From Rhodomicrobium udaipurense JA643 (lineage in GTDB: Bacteria > Pseudomonadota > Alphaproteobacteria > Rhizobiales > Rhodomicrobiaceae), in NCBI RefSeq assembly GCF_000636015.1, contig NZ_JFZJ01000003.1, forward strand, positions 1 through 64,000: a stretch of 64,000 nucleotides of DNA, written 5' to 3'. The position numbers and the translations under genes were made by a program. A model generated the notes under the pieces. The model ran no database searches and was not told where the DNA came from. It saw only the letters and a program-made list of their open reading frames with translations. Positions 54,807 to 63,635 of this stretch are shown piece by piece (within the stretch, counting starts at the first letter, position 1; every line of letters begins with the position of its first letter).

Positions 54807-57224
54807 CTAGGCAGCGGCGGCCTTGACGGTTTCGGCGAGCTTCTTGAGCGTGAAGGGCTTCGGAAGAAAGACAAAATTTTCGTCGGCGCTGAGGTTCTTG
54901 CGGAAAGCTTCCTCCGCATATCCGGACATAAATATAATGCGAATGTCTGGGTTTCTCTGCCGCAGGTGACGCAAAAGGGTAGGGCCATCCATCTCGGGCA
55001 TCACGACGTCACTCACCACGAGGTCAACCTGGCCTTCGTGCCGATCCATGATTTCGAGCGCCTCGACGCCGCTCGCGGCTTCGAGCACGGTGTAGCCGCG
55101 CGTGGCCAGCGCGCGCGATGCGAAAGAGCGAACGGCGTCTTCGTCCTCAACCAGCAGGACGGTTGCCTTGCCGGTGAGATCAACGGTCTGCTCCGGCACC
55201 TCACCGCGAGTTTCGAGGGCTTTCAGGTCGAGCTCGGTTTCGACATACCGTGGCAGGAAAATTCGAAAGGACGACCCTTTTCCCATCTCGCTGTCGACGA
55301 GAATAGTGCCGCCCGTCTGCTTTACGATGCCGTATACGGTGGACAGCCCAAGTCCCGTTCCCTTGCCGACCTCTTTCGTCGAGAAAAAGGGATCGAAAAT
55401 CTTCTCCAGATGCTCGGGCTTGATGCCGGTGCCTGAGTCTCGCACCTCCACCGTGACATACTCGCCTCGCTCGACGCCACGCTCCTTGAGAAGAAGGGAC
55501 TCGCGCTCGCTCACATTAGCTGTGGAGATTGTGATGTCGCCCCCTTCCGGCATCGCATCCCGCGCGTTGACCGCGAGGTTCATGATGACCTGGAAAATCT
55601 GGCCTTCATCGGCCTTCACGAACCAAAGATCGCGGCCGTGCTGTACCTTGGCCTTTACCTTCTCCCCAAGCGTTCGACCCATCGTCGCCTGGAATTCCTC
55701 GATAACGTCCGTCAGCCGAAGTATGGCCGGGCGCAAAGTCTGGCGACGCGAATAGGCCAGGATCTGTTTGACAAGTTCAGCTGCGCGGGTCGCATTATTC
55801 TTGATATTCATCAAATCCTTGAACGCGGGATCGGACGCGCGGAAGCGGCGCAGAAGCAGGTCGGAAAAGCCGATGATAGCTGTGAGCAGGTTGTTGAAAT
55901 CGTGCGCGATGCCGCCGGCGAGTTCGCCCACGGCCTGAAGCTTCTGTCCTTGCGCCGCTTTCTCGTCGGTGAGTGCGCTCGCCACGGGCTCTGCGGCAGT
56001 TACGACCAGATGATTTCCATCCGCCGCCGGAAAGATCATAATCCGGATGCGGCGGTTGATTGCGTCCTTTGGAACGGCATGAAGCTCGACCGGAGCAGGG
56101 TTTGCATCCGGGGTGGAGAGCAAAGCGGCGATCTTTTCTTTCACCGTCTGGGCGGAGGATTCAGCAAGCAGCGAGGCCAGCGCTTTGCCATGAATGTCGG
56201 CCACCTGCGAGCCGTCCACGCCTTCGGCCCCGAAAATCTGGCGGAAAACCCCATTGGCGCCGAGGATCACGCCTTTCGTGTTCAGGATAGCCATCGCGTC
56301 GGGGGCCGAGGCGACGATAGTCTCGAATGCCTCGTCCAGTCGCCCTGCTACTGCATCCGCAGGCGTCACGAGCCACACCCCGCCACCATTGAGCGTATCG
56401 GCCAAATGCAGACAGGCCTGCCGGGTGAAACCGTTGGCGCTCACCACCTGGACCTGGATATTGCCACCGGCCTTCGCGATGACGTCGCGAAGTCTTGCCC
56501 GCGTCAGCGGATTGCCGCGTCGCGTTCTAAAGAGAGACCAAGCCTCCCTGCCGATGGGCGAACCTCCCGCCAGCATCTCGAAGGCCTTGTTTGCGCTTTG
56601 TACGCTGAGATCTTTATTCACCGTCAGGGCGGCTACGGGGAGCATCTCGAGCAGATCAGGGGTGCGACGCTCGCCCGATACATCCTTTCTGAATTGCTCG
56701 ATATGCCAGAGAAGAAGCTGCGTCCGGTTTCCCTGCTCGCCCAGGGGAGCTATTCCGAGAACCGCCGTTTCGCCGCCGCCCAGATTCGGCAAAACAATTG
56801 TTTCCGTATGCTTTCTGCCTTCGCGTCCGGCCGAGAGAAGGCGGAAAACGGCTGCCGCGGTTTCTCGGTCGCGATCACCAAGCCGCGAGAGGTTTTGATC
56901 AACGCCCAAGCCGCCCACTATCGCGATGAAGCTGTCGCTGCCGCCTTGGATGATGCCCTTCCTGTTGGTAACAGCGATAGCGCCGGGAAGCGCCCGGACG
57001 ATATCGTGTGCCGGATCGTCGGTCATTTCCTCGGACTGCTTGAATTGAATCTGGCCCGTCGCAAAAAGCACTCCGGCGGCGGCGCCTACAAACGCGAAAA
57101 GCGCGAGCGCGGCCTCGCCGTGGCCTGCAAGCGAGAGCGTCACGGCGGCTGCAGCGCCTGCGCCGACAGCTATGCTGCCCCAGTGGGGAGTTTTCTGCGC
57201 CAACGCCATCGACCGAGTTCCCAT
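54807..57224 (-). CDS. cckA: Hybrid sensor histidine kinase CckA
   Basis: An 805-residue kinase of the CckA-ChpT-CtrA phosphorelay that controls the alphaproteobacterial cell cycle. Two N-terminal membrane segments (about residues 17-55) precede PAS-like domains. The HisKA domain has AGGIAHDFNNLLTAIIGFSD with His441. The ATPase domain shows NLAVNARDAMPEGG, DSGTGIKPEHLEKIFDPFF and GKGTGLGLSTVYGIVKQTGG. The C-terminal receiver has LLVEDEDAVRSFA and the phospho-acceptor Asp739 in SDVVMPEMDG. It lies next to smc in this region. Confidence 0.9.
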   Translation of the reverse strand: MGTRSMALAQKTPHWGSIAVGAGAAAAVTLSLAGHGEAALALFAFVGAAAGVLFATGQIQFKQSEEMTDDPAHDIVRALPGAIAVTNRKGIIQGGSDSFIAIVGGLGVDQNLSRLGDRDRETAAAVFRLLSAGREGRKHTETIVLPNLGGGETAVLGIAPLGEQGNRTQLLLWHIEQFRKDVSGERRTPDLLEMLPVAALTVNKDLSVQSANKAFEMLAGGSPIGREAWSLFRTRRGNPLTRARLRDVIAKAGGNIQVQVVSANGFTRQACLHLADTLNGGGVWLVTPADAVAGRLDEAFETIVASAPDAMAILNTKGVILGANGVFRQIFGAEGVDGSQVADIHGKALASLLAESSAQTVKEKIAALLSTPDANPAPVELHAVPKDAINRRIRIMIFPAADGNHLVVTAAEPVASALTDEKAAQGQKLQAVGELAGGIAHDFNNLLTAIIGFSDLLLRRFRASDPAFKDLMNIKNNATRAAELVKQILAYSRRQTLRPAILRLTDVIEEFQATMGRTLGEKVKAKVQHGRDLWFVKADEGQIFQVIMNLAVNARDAMPEGGDITISTANVSERESLLLKERGVERGEYVTVEVRDSGTGIKPEHLEKIFDPFFSTKEVGKGTGLGLSTVYGIVKQTGGTILVDSEMGKGSSFRIFLPRYVETELDLKALETRGEVPEQTVDLTGKATVLLVEDEDAVRSFASRALATRGYTVLEAASGVEALEIMDRHEGQVDLVVSDVVMPEMDGPTLLRHLRQRNPDIRIIFMSGYAEEAFRKNLSADENFVFLPKPFTLKKLAETVKAAAA

Positions 57225-57349
57225 TCCGTCACCTCATCATGTGCCCACTATGGAATGATTCGGCTTGCCTCAAGATTCACACACGGAATGTGAACCTCGC
57301 GCGCGAAGTGTAAAGAAAAGCTTACTACGGTCTGCGTAACGGCTCAGCC

Positions 57350-57386
57350 CCGATCCCCAACCCGCGAGAGCGGGGTTCGGGATCGG
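57350..57386. repeat. Strong GC-rich palindrome between cckA and the ATPase gene
   Basis: CCGATCCC (57350-57357) pairs with GGGATCGG (57379-57386), and AACCC (57359-57363) pairs with GGGTT (57373-57377), with one C-C mismatch between them. The loop is a further small GC-GAGA-GC hairpin. It lies 50 nt past the stop of the minus-strand ATPase gene and could end its transcription, or be a palindromic repeat unit. Confidence 0.6.
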
Positions 57387-57437
57387 AACGGCGCAGAGTT
57401 GAATAGAGAGATCATGCCGATTCTGCCAACTAGGCGA

Positions 57438-58880
57438 TTAGCGAGGTATAATCTGATGATGTAGTGCATATGTCTTCAGTTTAGACATGACGTAGGATGC
57501 TATGCTCGCGGCCTTGCACTGTTTTTCGCTGAGGTGATGAAACTCGACATGATAGATCTTCCCGTTAGAATTCAAAACCGCATCCGTAAACAAATCATTT
57601 CCCGAGGGTATCTCGAAGCTGCTATTTAGGCCAAATTGCAGACCCACTAAATTACTCTTGGCAAGTGAGCATATCGCCTGATTGATTAGCTTATGTTTCT
57701 TTGCAGAAAGTTCTTGTATTTTCCCGTACGATTGAATCGTCCCCTCGCTCATGGTACCACGGCGACCGGTGGTAAACTCTAGCACTTCACTACCGCTCAA
57801 AAATTTGAAAAACTCAGATGCCTGTATCGTGCGGTTAGCATTGCCCGGATTTGGCTGTAACCCGGCTTGTTTCGCGGCACTATTAAGCTGCTCTTCGTCG
57901 CTATGAACACAAGAATAAACTACAGCGCTAGCAGAGCAAGTGACCAAACTTGCGTTAAAAAGTGATATTATGTAACCGAGATGATGGTCTGGAGTCTTGT
58001 TTCTTTCAGTCCACCATTTTCCTGCTTCTGATCGAGGTGAGTGCCCTAGCAATGGCTCTGCAGCTAGTATTTGCTTTCCGGCTCGCCGAATTCTATTCGA
58101 CTCGCCGGTCACGTCCCCGCTTGATGTAACAACAAACAATAAATTCGGCAGTCTCTTTATTTCTCGTGTTCGGGAAACTCTTTCAGATATAATGAAGTTC
58201 ATCTCACCCAGGAAGTCCCCTATGGTCTCCTGGCGAGAGGCAATTTCCAATACCAAATCATTAGCAAATCCAACATCTTCAAACGTTTTTCCAAACTGCA
58301 GCAGCAGATGCTCTAACGCGGAAGGCCACTGAGAGCGGTCAGGGCCCAAAACCTTGTAATCACATTCTTTTGGGCAAAGATTTGCTCCTCCCACATTCTC
58401 TGCGATAGCTCGAAGCTTGGAATGCCACTCCGAGTCCGTAAGTGGCCAACAAAACAGAATATCAGGCCTCTTTCGCAAAAATTGATTTAGATAAGAAATA
58501 AACTGACGAATCCCGACCTCGTCGTCTGATACCTCTCGCCCATCAAAAAGCAGAATCGTAGCTTTTTCGGCGTCCTTTGCGGGAGCGTTGAGATCAATCC
58601 ATCGAAATACGTTACGCATCTCCGTATCACTCGGAATACTGCAAACTTGACCAAATAAATCAGGCTGATTAATTGAAACAGAGTGAATAGACGTTGTCTT
58701 CCCAACCCCAGAGCGGCCAAGCAAAAAACATAATAAACCACCATTTTTTCCAAAAGCTCTTTCCCGAAACCGAATAAAAGCTCTGACATCGTTATCTACA
58801 GGAGTTATCAGCTGCCTGACTTCACTAAATTGATTTTGCAAGGACTCAAAGCGATCCGGAATTCTGATATCATCGTTCAC
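57438..58880 (-). CDS. P-loop ATPase of unknown function, AT-rich
   Basis: A 480-residue protein I do not recognise. It has a clear Walker A, LLGRSGVGKTTS (residues 53-64), and a Walker B, ATILLFDGRE (Asp113), in an AAA/STAND-like N-terminal domain. Its C-terminus reads FTDAVLNSNGKIYHVEFHH, where Asp433 and Glu446 are placed roughly as in PD-(D/E)XK nucleases, but the Lys is replaced by His, so this is weak. The gene is far more AT-rich than cckA and smc on either side and starts 18 nt after the smc stop. An acquired defence or mobile gene is the best inference. Confidence 0.7.
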   Translation of the reverse strand: MNDDIRIPDRFESLQNQFSEVRQLITPVDNDVRAFIRFRERAFGKNGGLLCFLLGRSGVGKTTSIHSVSINQPDLFGQVCSIPSDTEMRNVFRWIDLNAPAKDAEKATILLFDGREVSDDEVGIRQFISYLNQFLRKRPDILFCWPLTDSEWHSKLRAIAENVGGANLCPKECDYKVLGPDRSQWPSALEHLLLQFGKTFEDVGFANDLVLEIASRQETIGDFLGEMNFIISERVSRTREIKRLPNLLFVVTSSGDVTGESNRIRRAGKQILAAEPLLGHSPRSEAGKWWTERNKTPDHHLGYIISLFNASLVTCSASAVVYSCVHSDEEQLNSAAKQAGLQPNPGNANRTIQASEFFKFLSGSEVLEFTTGRRGTMSEGTIQSYGKIQELSAKKHKLINQAICSLAKSNLVGLQFGLNSSFEIPSGNDLFTDAVLNSNGKIYHVEFHHLSEKQCKAASIASYVMSKLKTYALHHQIIPR

Positions 58881-58898
58881 TGAAACTTTTCTCCAGTA

Positions 58899-61800
58899 TT
58901 AACTCGCCTCGCGGAACCGCTCCGCCGCCTGCAAATCGACGCTGACGAGTTGGCTTATGCCCTTTTCCTGCATCGTGACGCCGAACAGTCGGTTCATGCG
59001 CGCCATGGTCATCGGGTGGTGGGTGATGACGAGGAAGCGTGTCTCGGTGGAGCGCGCCATCTCCTCCATCATGGTGCAGAAACGGTCGACGTTGGCGTCG
59101 TCGAGCGGCGCATCCACCTCGTCGAGCACGCAGATCGGCGACGGGTTCGTGAGGAACACCGCAAAGATGAGCGCGAGCGCGGTCAGCGCCTTCTCGCCGC
59201 CTGAGAGCAGCGTGAGCACCTGCGGCTTCTTGCCGGGCGGGCGGCAGAAAATTTCGAGGCCGCTTTCGAGCGGATCGTCGCTCTCGATAAGCTGAAGCTC
59301 GGCTTCGCCGCCGCCGAACAGGATCTGAAACAGCCGCACGAAATGCGCCTGAACCGTGTCGAATGCTTCGAGCAGGCGCTTGCGGCCCTCCTTGTTGAGG
59401 CTCGCGATGCCGGTGCGCAGCTTGCCGATGGCTTCCTGAAGATCGGCGCGCTCCTTCTCCATGCCGTCGAACTCGCCGCCGAGCGCCGCTGCCTCTTCTT
59501 CCGCGCGCAGGTTCACGCCGCCGAGACGCTCGCGCTCCGCCTTGAGCTTCACGATCTGCTGTTCGATCTCCTGCGGCGGGGGAAGCGGCGCGTCGTCATC
59601 AAGGCCAACCGCGCTCAAAATCTCCGGCGGCTGACACTCGAAGGTGTCACGGATCGCGTTCGCATATTCGGCGCGGCGCTCACGGGCGGCCTCAAGGCGC
59701 GCCTCGATGCGGGCGCGGGTTTCGCGTGCACTGGAAAGGCCGGATTGCGCATCGCGAAGCGCGCGGTCGGCTTCGCGAAGGCCGTTCGTTGCAGCGGCGA
59801 GCTGATCGGCGGCAGCCTTCCGCGCGGTTTCGGCCTGCCCGATTTCTGTGAGGATCTTGTTGCGACGATCCGCAATCTTCGCCGGAAGCTCCTCGGCCTC
59901 GGCAAGTTCCGCCCGGATGCCGTCGAGCCGCTCGGCGAGACTGTTGATTTGCGCGTTCGCGCTCTTGGTGCGCTGGAGCCAGCGAAGCCGCTCCTCGCCG
60001 ATCTGCTTGAGGCGGAAGGCGCGGGCGCGGATGTCGCGGTCGATGCCGTCGAGCGCGGCCTTTGCTTGTGTGTAAACGTCGCGCGCAGCGGCGGCGCGCT
60101 CCTTGAGCCGCGCCAACTCGGCTTCGGCCTGATCGACGGGGCGCGCCTCTTCGAGCGCGGCCTGCGCGTCCTCGCGGGCGGCTTCGGCCTCTTCGCGCGC
60201 ATAGGCGGCGCGTTCGCGGGCTTCCTCAATATTGCGAAGCTTGTTCGCCTCTTCCATCGCAGCCCGCTCGGCCTGCGAGAAGGTTGCGCGTTTCTGCGCC
60301 AACTGCGCTTGCGACGCGCGGACTGCCTCGCGAAGTCGCTTCTCCGACGCCTGCGCCTCGGTCGCGGCGTTCTGTGCGGCAAGCCGCTCCGCTTCGGCGC
60401 GGTCGGCGGCTTCGCGCACTTCGTCGAGTTGCTCTTCAAGCCCCGCAAGGCGATTGCGTTCGGCGAGACGGCGCGCGGCGGCGGACGGCGCATTCGCGGC
60501 GGACACAAACCCGTCCCAGCGCCAGAGGTCGCCCTCGCGTGTCACGAGGCGCTGGCCGACGGCCAAGCTCGCCTTCAGCCGCTCGCCCTCGTCGCGGCTC
60601 GCCACAACGCCGATCTGCGCGAGGCGGCGAGAAAGCTCCAGCGGTCCGCGCACGAAATTCGACAGCCGTTCCGCGCCGTAGGGCAGCGCCGGATCGCCGC
60701 CCGCATCGCTGACAAGTGTCCACCGCGTCGGCGATGTCTGATCGGCAGTCACGTCGAGGTCGTCGCCGAGCGCCGCGCCAAGCGCCACCTCATAGCCCGC
60801 CGAAACGGAAATCTGGTCCACGATGGGCTTGAAGCGGCCCGCGTCGGACGGCTTCAACAGCTTGATGAGCGTCGCCACCTCGGTTTCGAGGCTCTTCGCG
60901 CGGAGCCTCGCCGCGCCCGCCGCGTCGCGCGTGTCCTTCTCGCGCAGCCGCGCCGCCGCGACGGCTTCCTCCGCCGCGATGATATCGCCTTCGATGGTCT
61001 CGATCTGCGCTTCCAGCATGGCGACGTCTTCGCGCAAATCTTCCACCGGCGAAGCGGCTTCGGCCCGCGCGCGGAGGTCTGCCAACTGCCGCGAAAGCTC
61101 AGCCTCCTGCTGCGCGAAGCGACCGGCGCGGCCGCCATGTTCGGCGATTTGCGCTTCAAGCTGGCGGCGCTCGGCGCGAAGCTCGGCCACTTTCGAGGTC
61201 AGCGCATTAAGCGCGTCCTCCGCCTCGCTCAGCCCTTCCATCGCGTTTTCGGCCCGCGCTTCGGTCTCGGCGCGCGCCTCGGACCCGTCGCCAAGCGCGC
61301 GAAGGGCCTCCTCGTCGCGGTCGAACTTTTCGAGAAGCTCGCGTGCCTCCGCTATGGCGGCATCCTCGCGCTCAGCGTCCGCCTGCACCTGCACGAGGCG
61401 TGCGCGAAGCTCTGCCTCACGCTCCTTCGCGCGGGCCTCCTCGCGGTCGAGCGTGTTGCGTTCCACCTCGATGCGATGCAGCACGGCGGCGCGCGTGGCC
61501 TCCTCGTCGCGCAAAGGCTGGAGCGCGTCCGCCGCCTCGGCCTGCAAGCGCAACGCCGCCGCTTCGGCCTGGGTAAATTGGCCGACCGCGCGCAGGGCTT
61601 CGAGAAGCTGGGCCTCCTCGCTCTGCACGGCCGCGTTCGCCGCCGAATAATGTAGGTGATGCTGCATCGCTTCGAGCTTGCGAAGCTCGGTCGTCAGTTC
61701 GCGATATTTCTGTGCCTGCCGCGCCTGCCGCCGGAGGCTCGAAAGCTGGTTGCCGAGTTGGCCGAGCACGTCCTTCAGGCGTTCAAGATTTGCCTCCGCG

Positions 61801-62357
61801 GCCTTCAGACGCAGTTCCGCTTCATGGCGGCGCGTATAAAGGCCCGCGATGCCTGCGGCGTCTTCGAGGATGCGGCGGCGGTCCTGCGGCTTCGCGTTGA
61901 TGAGCTGGCCGATGGTGCCTTGCTGAACCATCGCCTGGCTGCGCGCGCCCGTCGCCGCGTCGGCGAAGAGGATCTGCACGTCCTTCGCGCGAACTTCCTT
62001 GCCGTTGACCTTGTAGACGGAACCCGCTTCGCGCTGGATGCGGCGCGAGATTTCGAGCACGTCCGCATCGTTGAAGGCGGCGGGGGCGGTGCGTTTCGTG
62101 TTGTCGACGGCAACCATCACCTCGGCCATATTGCGGGCCGGGCGCTTGTCGGTGCCAGCGAAGATGACGTCGTCCATCGCAGAAGCGCGCATGGTCTTGT
62201 AGGACGTTTCGCCCATCACCCAGCGCAGCGCTTCGAGCAGGTTCGATTTGCCGCAACCGTTCGGCCCGACGACGCCCGTCAGGCCGGGACCGATCAGAAG
62301 CTCGGTCGGCTCCACGAAGGATTTAAAGCCAAGCAGCCTTAGCCGTGTGATCTGCAC
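58899..62357 (-). CDS. smc: Chromosome segregation protein SMC
   Basis: A 1152-residue condensin ATPase that compacts and aligns chromosome arms with ScpA and ScpB. The head halves hold Walker A VGPNGCGKSNLLEALRWVMG near residue 31, the signature LLSGGEKALTALALIFA and Walker B CVLDEVDAPLDDANVDRF. Long coiled coils rich in Ala/Glu/Arg flank a hinge (KPIVDQISVSAGYEVALGAA). It lies about 65 nt downstream of a DsbA-like gene, the usual dsbA-smc order in this class. Confidence 0.97.
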   Translation of the reverse strand: MQITRLRLLGFKSFVEPTELLIGPGLTGVVGPNGCGKSNLLEALRWVMGETSYKTMRASAMDDVIFAGTDKRPARNMAEVMVAVDNTKRTAPAAFNDADVLEISRRIQREAGSVYKVNGKEVRAKDVQILFADAATGARSQAMVQQGTIGQLINAKPQDRRRILEDAAGIAGLYTRRHEAELRLKAAEANLERLKDVLGQLGNQLSSLRRQARQAQKYRELTTELRKLEAMQHHLHYSAANAAVQSEEAQLLEALRAVGQFTQAEAAALRLQAEAADALQPLRDEEATRAAVLHRIEVERNTLDREEARAKEREAELRARLVQVQADAEREDAAIAEARELLEKFDRDEEALRALGDGSEARAETEARAENAMEGLSEAEDALNALTSKVAELRAERRQLEAQIAEHGGRAGRFAQQEAELSRQLADLRARAEAASPVEDLREDVAMLEAQIETIEGDIIAAEEAVAAARLREKDTRDAAGAARLRAKSLETEVATLIKLLKPSDAGRFKPIVDQISVSAGYEVALGAALGDDLDVTADQTSPTRWTLVSDAGGDPALPYGAERLSNFVRGPLELSRRLAQIGVVASRDEGERLKASLAVGQRLVTREGDLWRWDGFVSAANAPSAAARRLAERNRLAGLEEQLDEVREAADRAEAERLAAQNAATEAQASEKRLREAVRASQAQLAQKRATFSQAERAAMEEANKLRNIEEARERAAYAREEAEAAREDAQAALEEARPVDQAEAELARLKERAAAARDVYTQAKAALDGIDRDIRARAFRLKQIGEERLRWLQRTKSANAQINSLAERLDGIRAELAEAEELPAKIADRRNKILTEIGQAETARKAAADQLAAATNGLREADRALRDAQSGLSSARETRARIEARLEAARERRAEYANAIRDTFECQPPEILSAVGLDDDAPLPPPQEIEQQIVKLKAERERLGGVNLRAEEEAAALGGEFDGMEKERADLQEAIGKLRTGIASLNKEGRKRLLEAFDTVQAHFVRLFQILFGGGEAELQLIESDDPLESGLEIFCRPPGKKPQVLTLLSGGEKALTALALIFAVFLTNPSPICVLDEVDAPLDDANVDRFCTMMEEMARSTETRFLVITHHPMTMARMNRLFGVTMQEKGISQLVSVDLQAAERFREAS

Positions 62358-62422
62358 AAGTCTCGCCCTTCCGTTTCACCGCCCCGTCACGCCCGCCCGG
62401 CCGTAGACGCGAGCGGATCGCG

Positions 62423-63223
62423 TCAGGCCGGATTGGCGGAAACGTGCTGCTGGGACTGTGGCTGCTGCGCCGCCGGTGCGGACGCGGCGGGATTCGCCAG
62501 CGCAGCCTCGATAACCGGCTGCATTTCCTCGAACGACACGGCACCCGCCAATTTCTTGCCGTTCACGAAGAATGTCGGCGTGCCCGATACGCCAAAGCCC
62601 CGGCCCCGCTGTTTTACCAGGACCAACGCATCATTAATGCTTTGATTCGTGAGGCACTCGTCAAACTTGTCCCGCTTTATTCCTGTGAACTTCACAGCAT
62701 TGTAAATGTCGTCGGGCTTAACCTCCTGCGCAACCCATGTCTGTTGCGTCGAAAGAAGCTTCTCCACGACCTTGAAATAGTCCTTCTGCGGGAGGCAGCG
62801 GCTCAGCACGGCGGTGGCGGCGGCAGCCTTCCCGATCGGATATTCGCGCAGGACGAGCTTCACCTTGCCTTTGTCGATATAGGCCTTCTTCAGCTTCGGC
62901 AGCGTCTCCGCCTGAAACTTCGCGCTGTTCGCGCAGGTAAGCGACAGATATTCGACGATGGTCACCGGCGCGTTCGCCTTGCCGATCACCTGATCGCCGA
63001 GCGGGCCGGGCTCCGCGAGATCCGCCGCCGAGATCACCCTCTCCGACTTCGGCTTGTCTGCGTCAGCCTGCGCGGCTTCGTCGGCGCCAAGCGACAGCGA
63101 CGGAAGCGACGGCATGGAAGGCATGGCGGGCAACGAGACGCCGCTGGTGCAGCCGGCCAACAGAGCCGCGAATGATGCCGCGCCAACAAGACGCGCAACG
63201 TTGGAAAGTGTCATCGGTCCCAC
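62423..63223 (-). CDS. DsbA-like thioredoxin-fold lipoprotein
   Basis: A 266-residue exported protein with a lipoprotein signal (SFAALLAGCTSG, lipobox Cys25), a Pro/Ser-rich spacer and a DsbA-type thioredoxin domain. The active-site position reads SLTCANSAKF, so only one cysteine (Cys97) of the CxxC is present and the second is Ser. The cis-Pro loop GVSGTPTFFVNGKKL is intact. This suggests a disulfide isomerase, peroxidase-like or binding role rather than a full dithiol oxidase. The C-terminus is Ala/Gln-rich. The start may be residue 4 (MTLSNV). Confidence 0.85.
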   Translation of the reverse strand: MGPMTLSNVARLVGAASFAALLAGCTSGVSLPAMPSMPSLPSLSLGADEAAQADADKPKSERVISAADLAEPGPLGDQVIGKANAPVTIVEYLSLTCANSAKFQAETLPKLKKAYIDKGKVKLVLREYPIGKAAAATAVLSRCLPQKDYFKVVEKLLSTQQTWVAQEVKPDDIYNAVKFTGIKRDKFDECLTNQSINDALVLVKQRGRGFGVSGTPTFFVNGKKLAGAVSFEEMQPVIEAALANPAASAPAAQQPQSQQHVSANPA

Positions 63224-63303
63224 CCGTTCTTGCTATTCCCCAAGGCGCAATGCCCCTCATCCGCCATCTTCGCTAGAAAAACGCAACTCACATTCATTAC
63301 GGG

Positions 63304-63334
63304 TTGACAAAGGTGTTTAAAATTTTAATAGAAT
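63304..63334 (+). promoter_or_regulatory. Promoter of the 68-residue orphan gene
   Basis: A perfect TTGACA (63304-63309) is followed by the AT-rich TTTTAATAGAAT. TAATAG at 63326 gives a 16-nt spacer; TAGAAT at 63329 gives 19 nt. AAGG for the ribosome lies at 63357-63360. Confidence 0.6.
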
Positions 63335-63368
63335 ACCCGCGTTACGTGTACTCAGTAAGGCCACCATT

Positions 63369-63575
63369 ATGACCGAAGTATCCCCCTGCGCTACCTTTGT
63401 CCCCTCAGCGGAAGAGCGTGTCGAACGACTGTCGGCCGCGACGGAAGCAGAAAAAGTCGAGTACTTCCTCTCGATGATGAGCGAGCTAAAAACGCTTGCC
63501 GAACAGGCCAACCTAAAATTTGAAAGCGTCATGCTGGGAGTGGCGATTTCGGGTTTGCGGCAGCACTCTTATTGA
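63369..63575 (+). CDS. Small hypothetical protein, 68 residues
   Basis: A short, mostly helical protein (PSAEERVERLSAATEAEKVE, then LSMMSELKTLAEQANLKFES) with no recognisable domain or signal peptide. It lies alone on the plus strand, between two leftward DsbA-family genes. A TTGACA promoter and an AAGG site 8 nt before the ATG support expression. Function is unknown. Confidence 0.65.
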   Translation: MTEVSPCATFVPSAEERVERLSAATEAEKVEYFLSMMSELKTLAEQANLKFESVMLGVAISGLRQHSY

Positions 63576-63608
63576 GTGTTAGGCCTGCAATCGTCTATTT
63601 CCAAAGAA

Positions 63609-63628
63609 AGCGCCGCTTTCGCGGCGCT
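63609..63628. terminator. Bidirectional hairpin between the small gene and the DsbA-family gene
   Basis: AGCGCCGC (63609-63616) and GCGGCGCT (63621-63628) form a perfect 8-bp stem with a TTTC loop. On the minus strand it is followed by TTCTTT, so it works best as a terminator for the leftward DsbA-family gene, and may also serve the small plus-strand gene. Confidence 0.7.
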
Positions 63629-63635
63629 GACTTGC

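Noticed and set aside
55638-57293. 551-codon open frame opposite cckA
   Set aside because: cckA has all kinase motifs; this frame has none.
57438-58880. Assignment of the ATPase to a known defence family
   Set aside because: Only the P-loop motifs are firm; I could not match the rest to a named system, so no family name is given.
59343-61655. 770-codon open frame opposite smc
   Set aside because: It mirrors the Ala/Glu/Arg-rich coiled coils of smc and has no independent coding signal.
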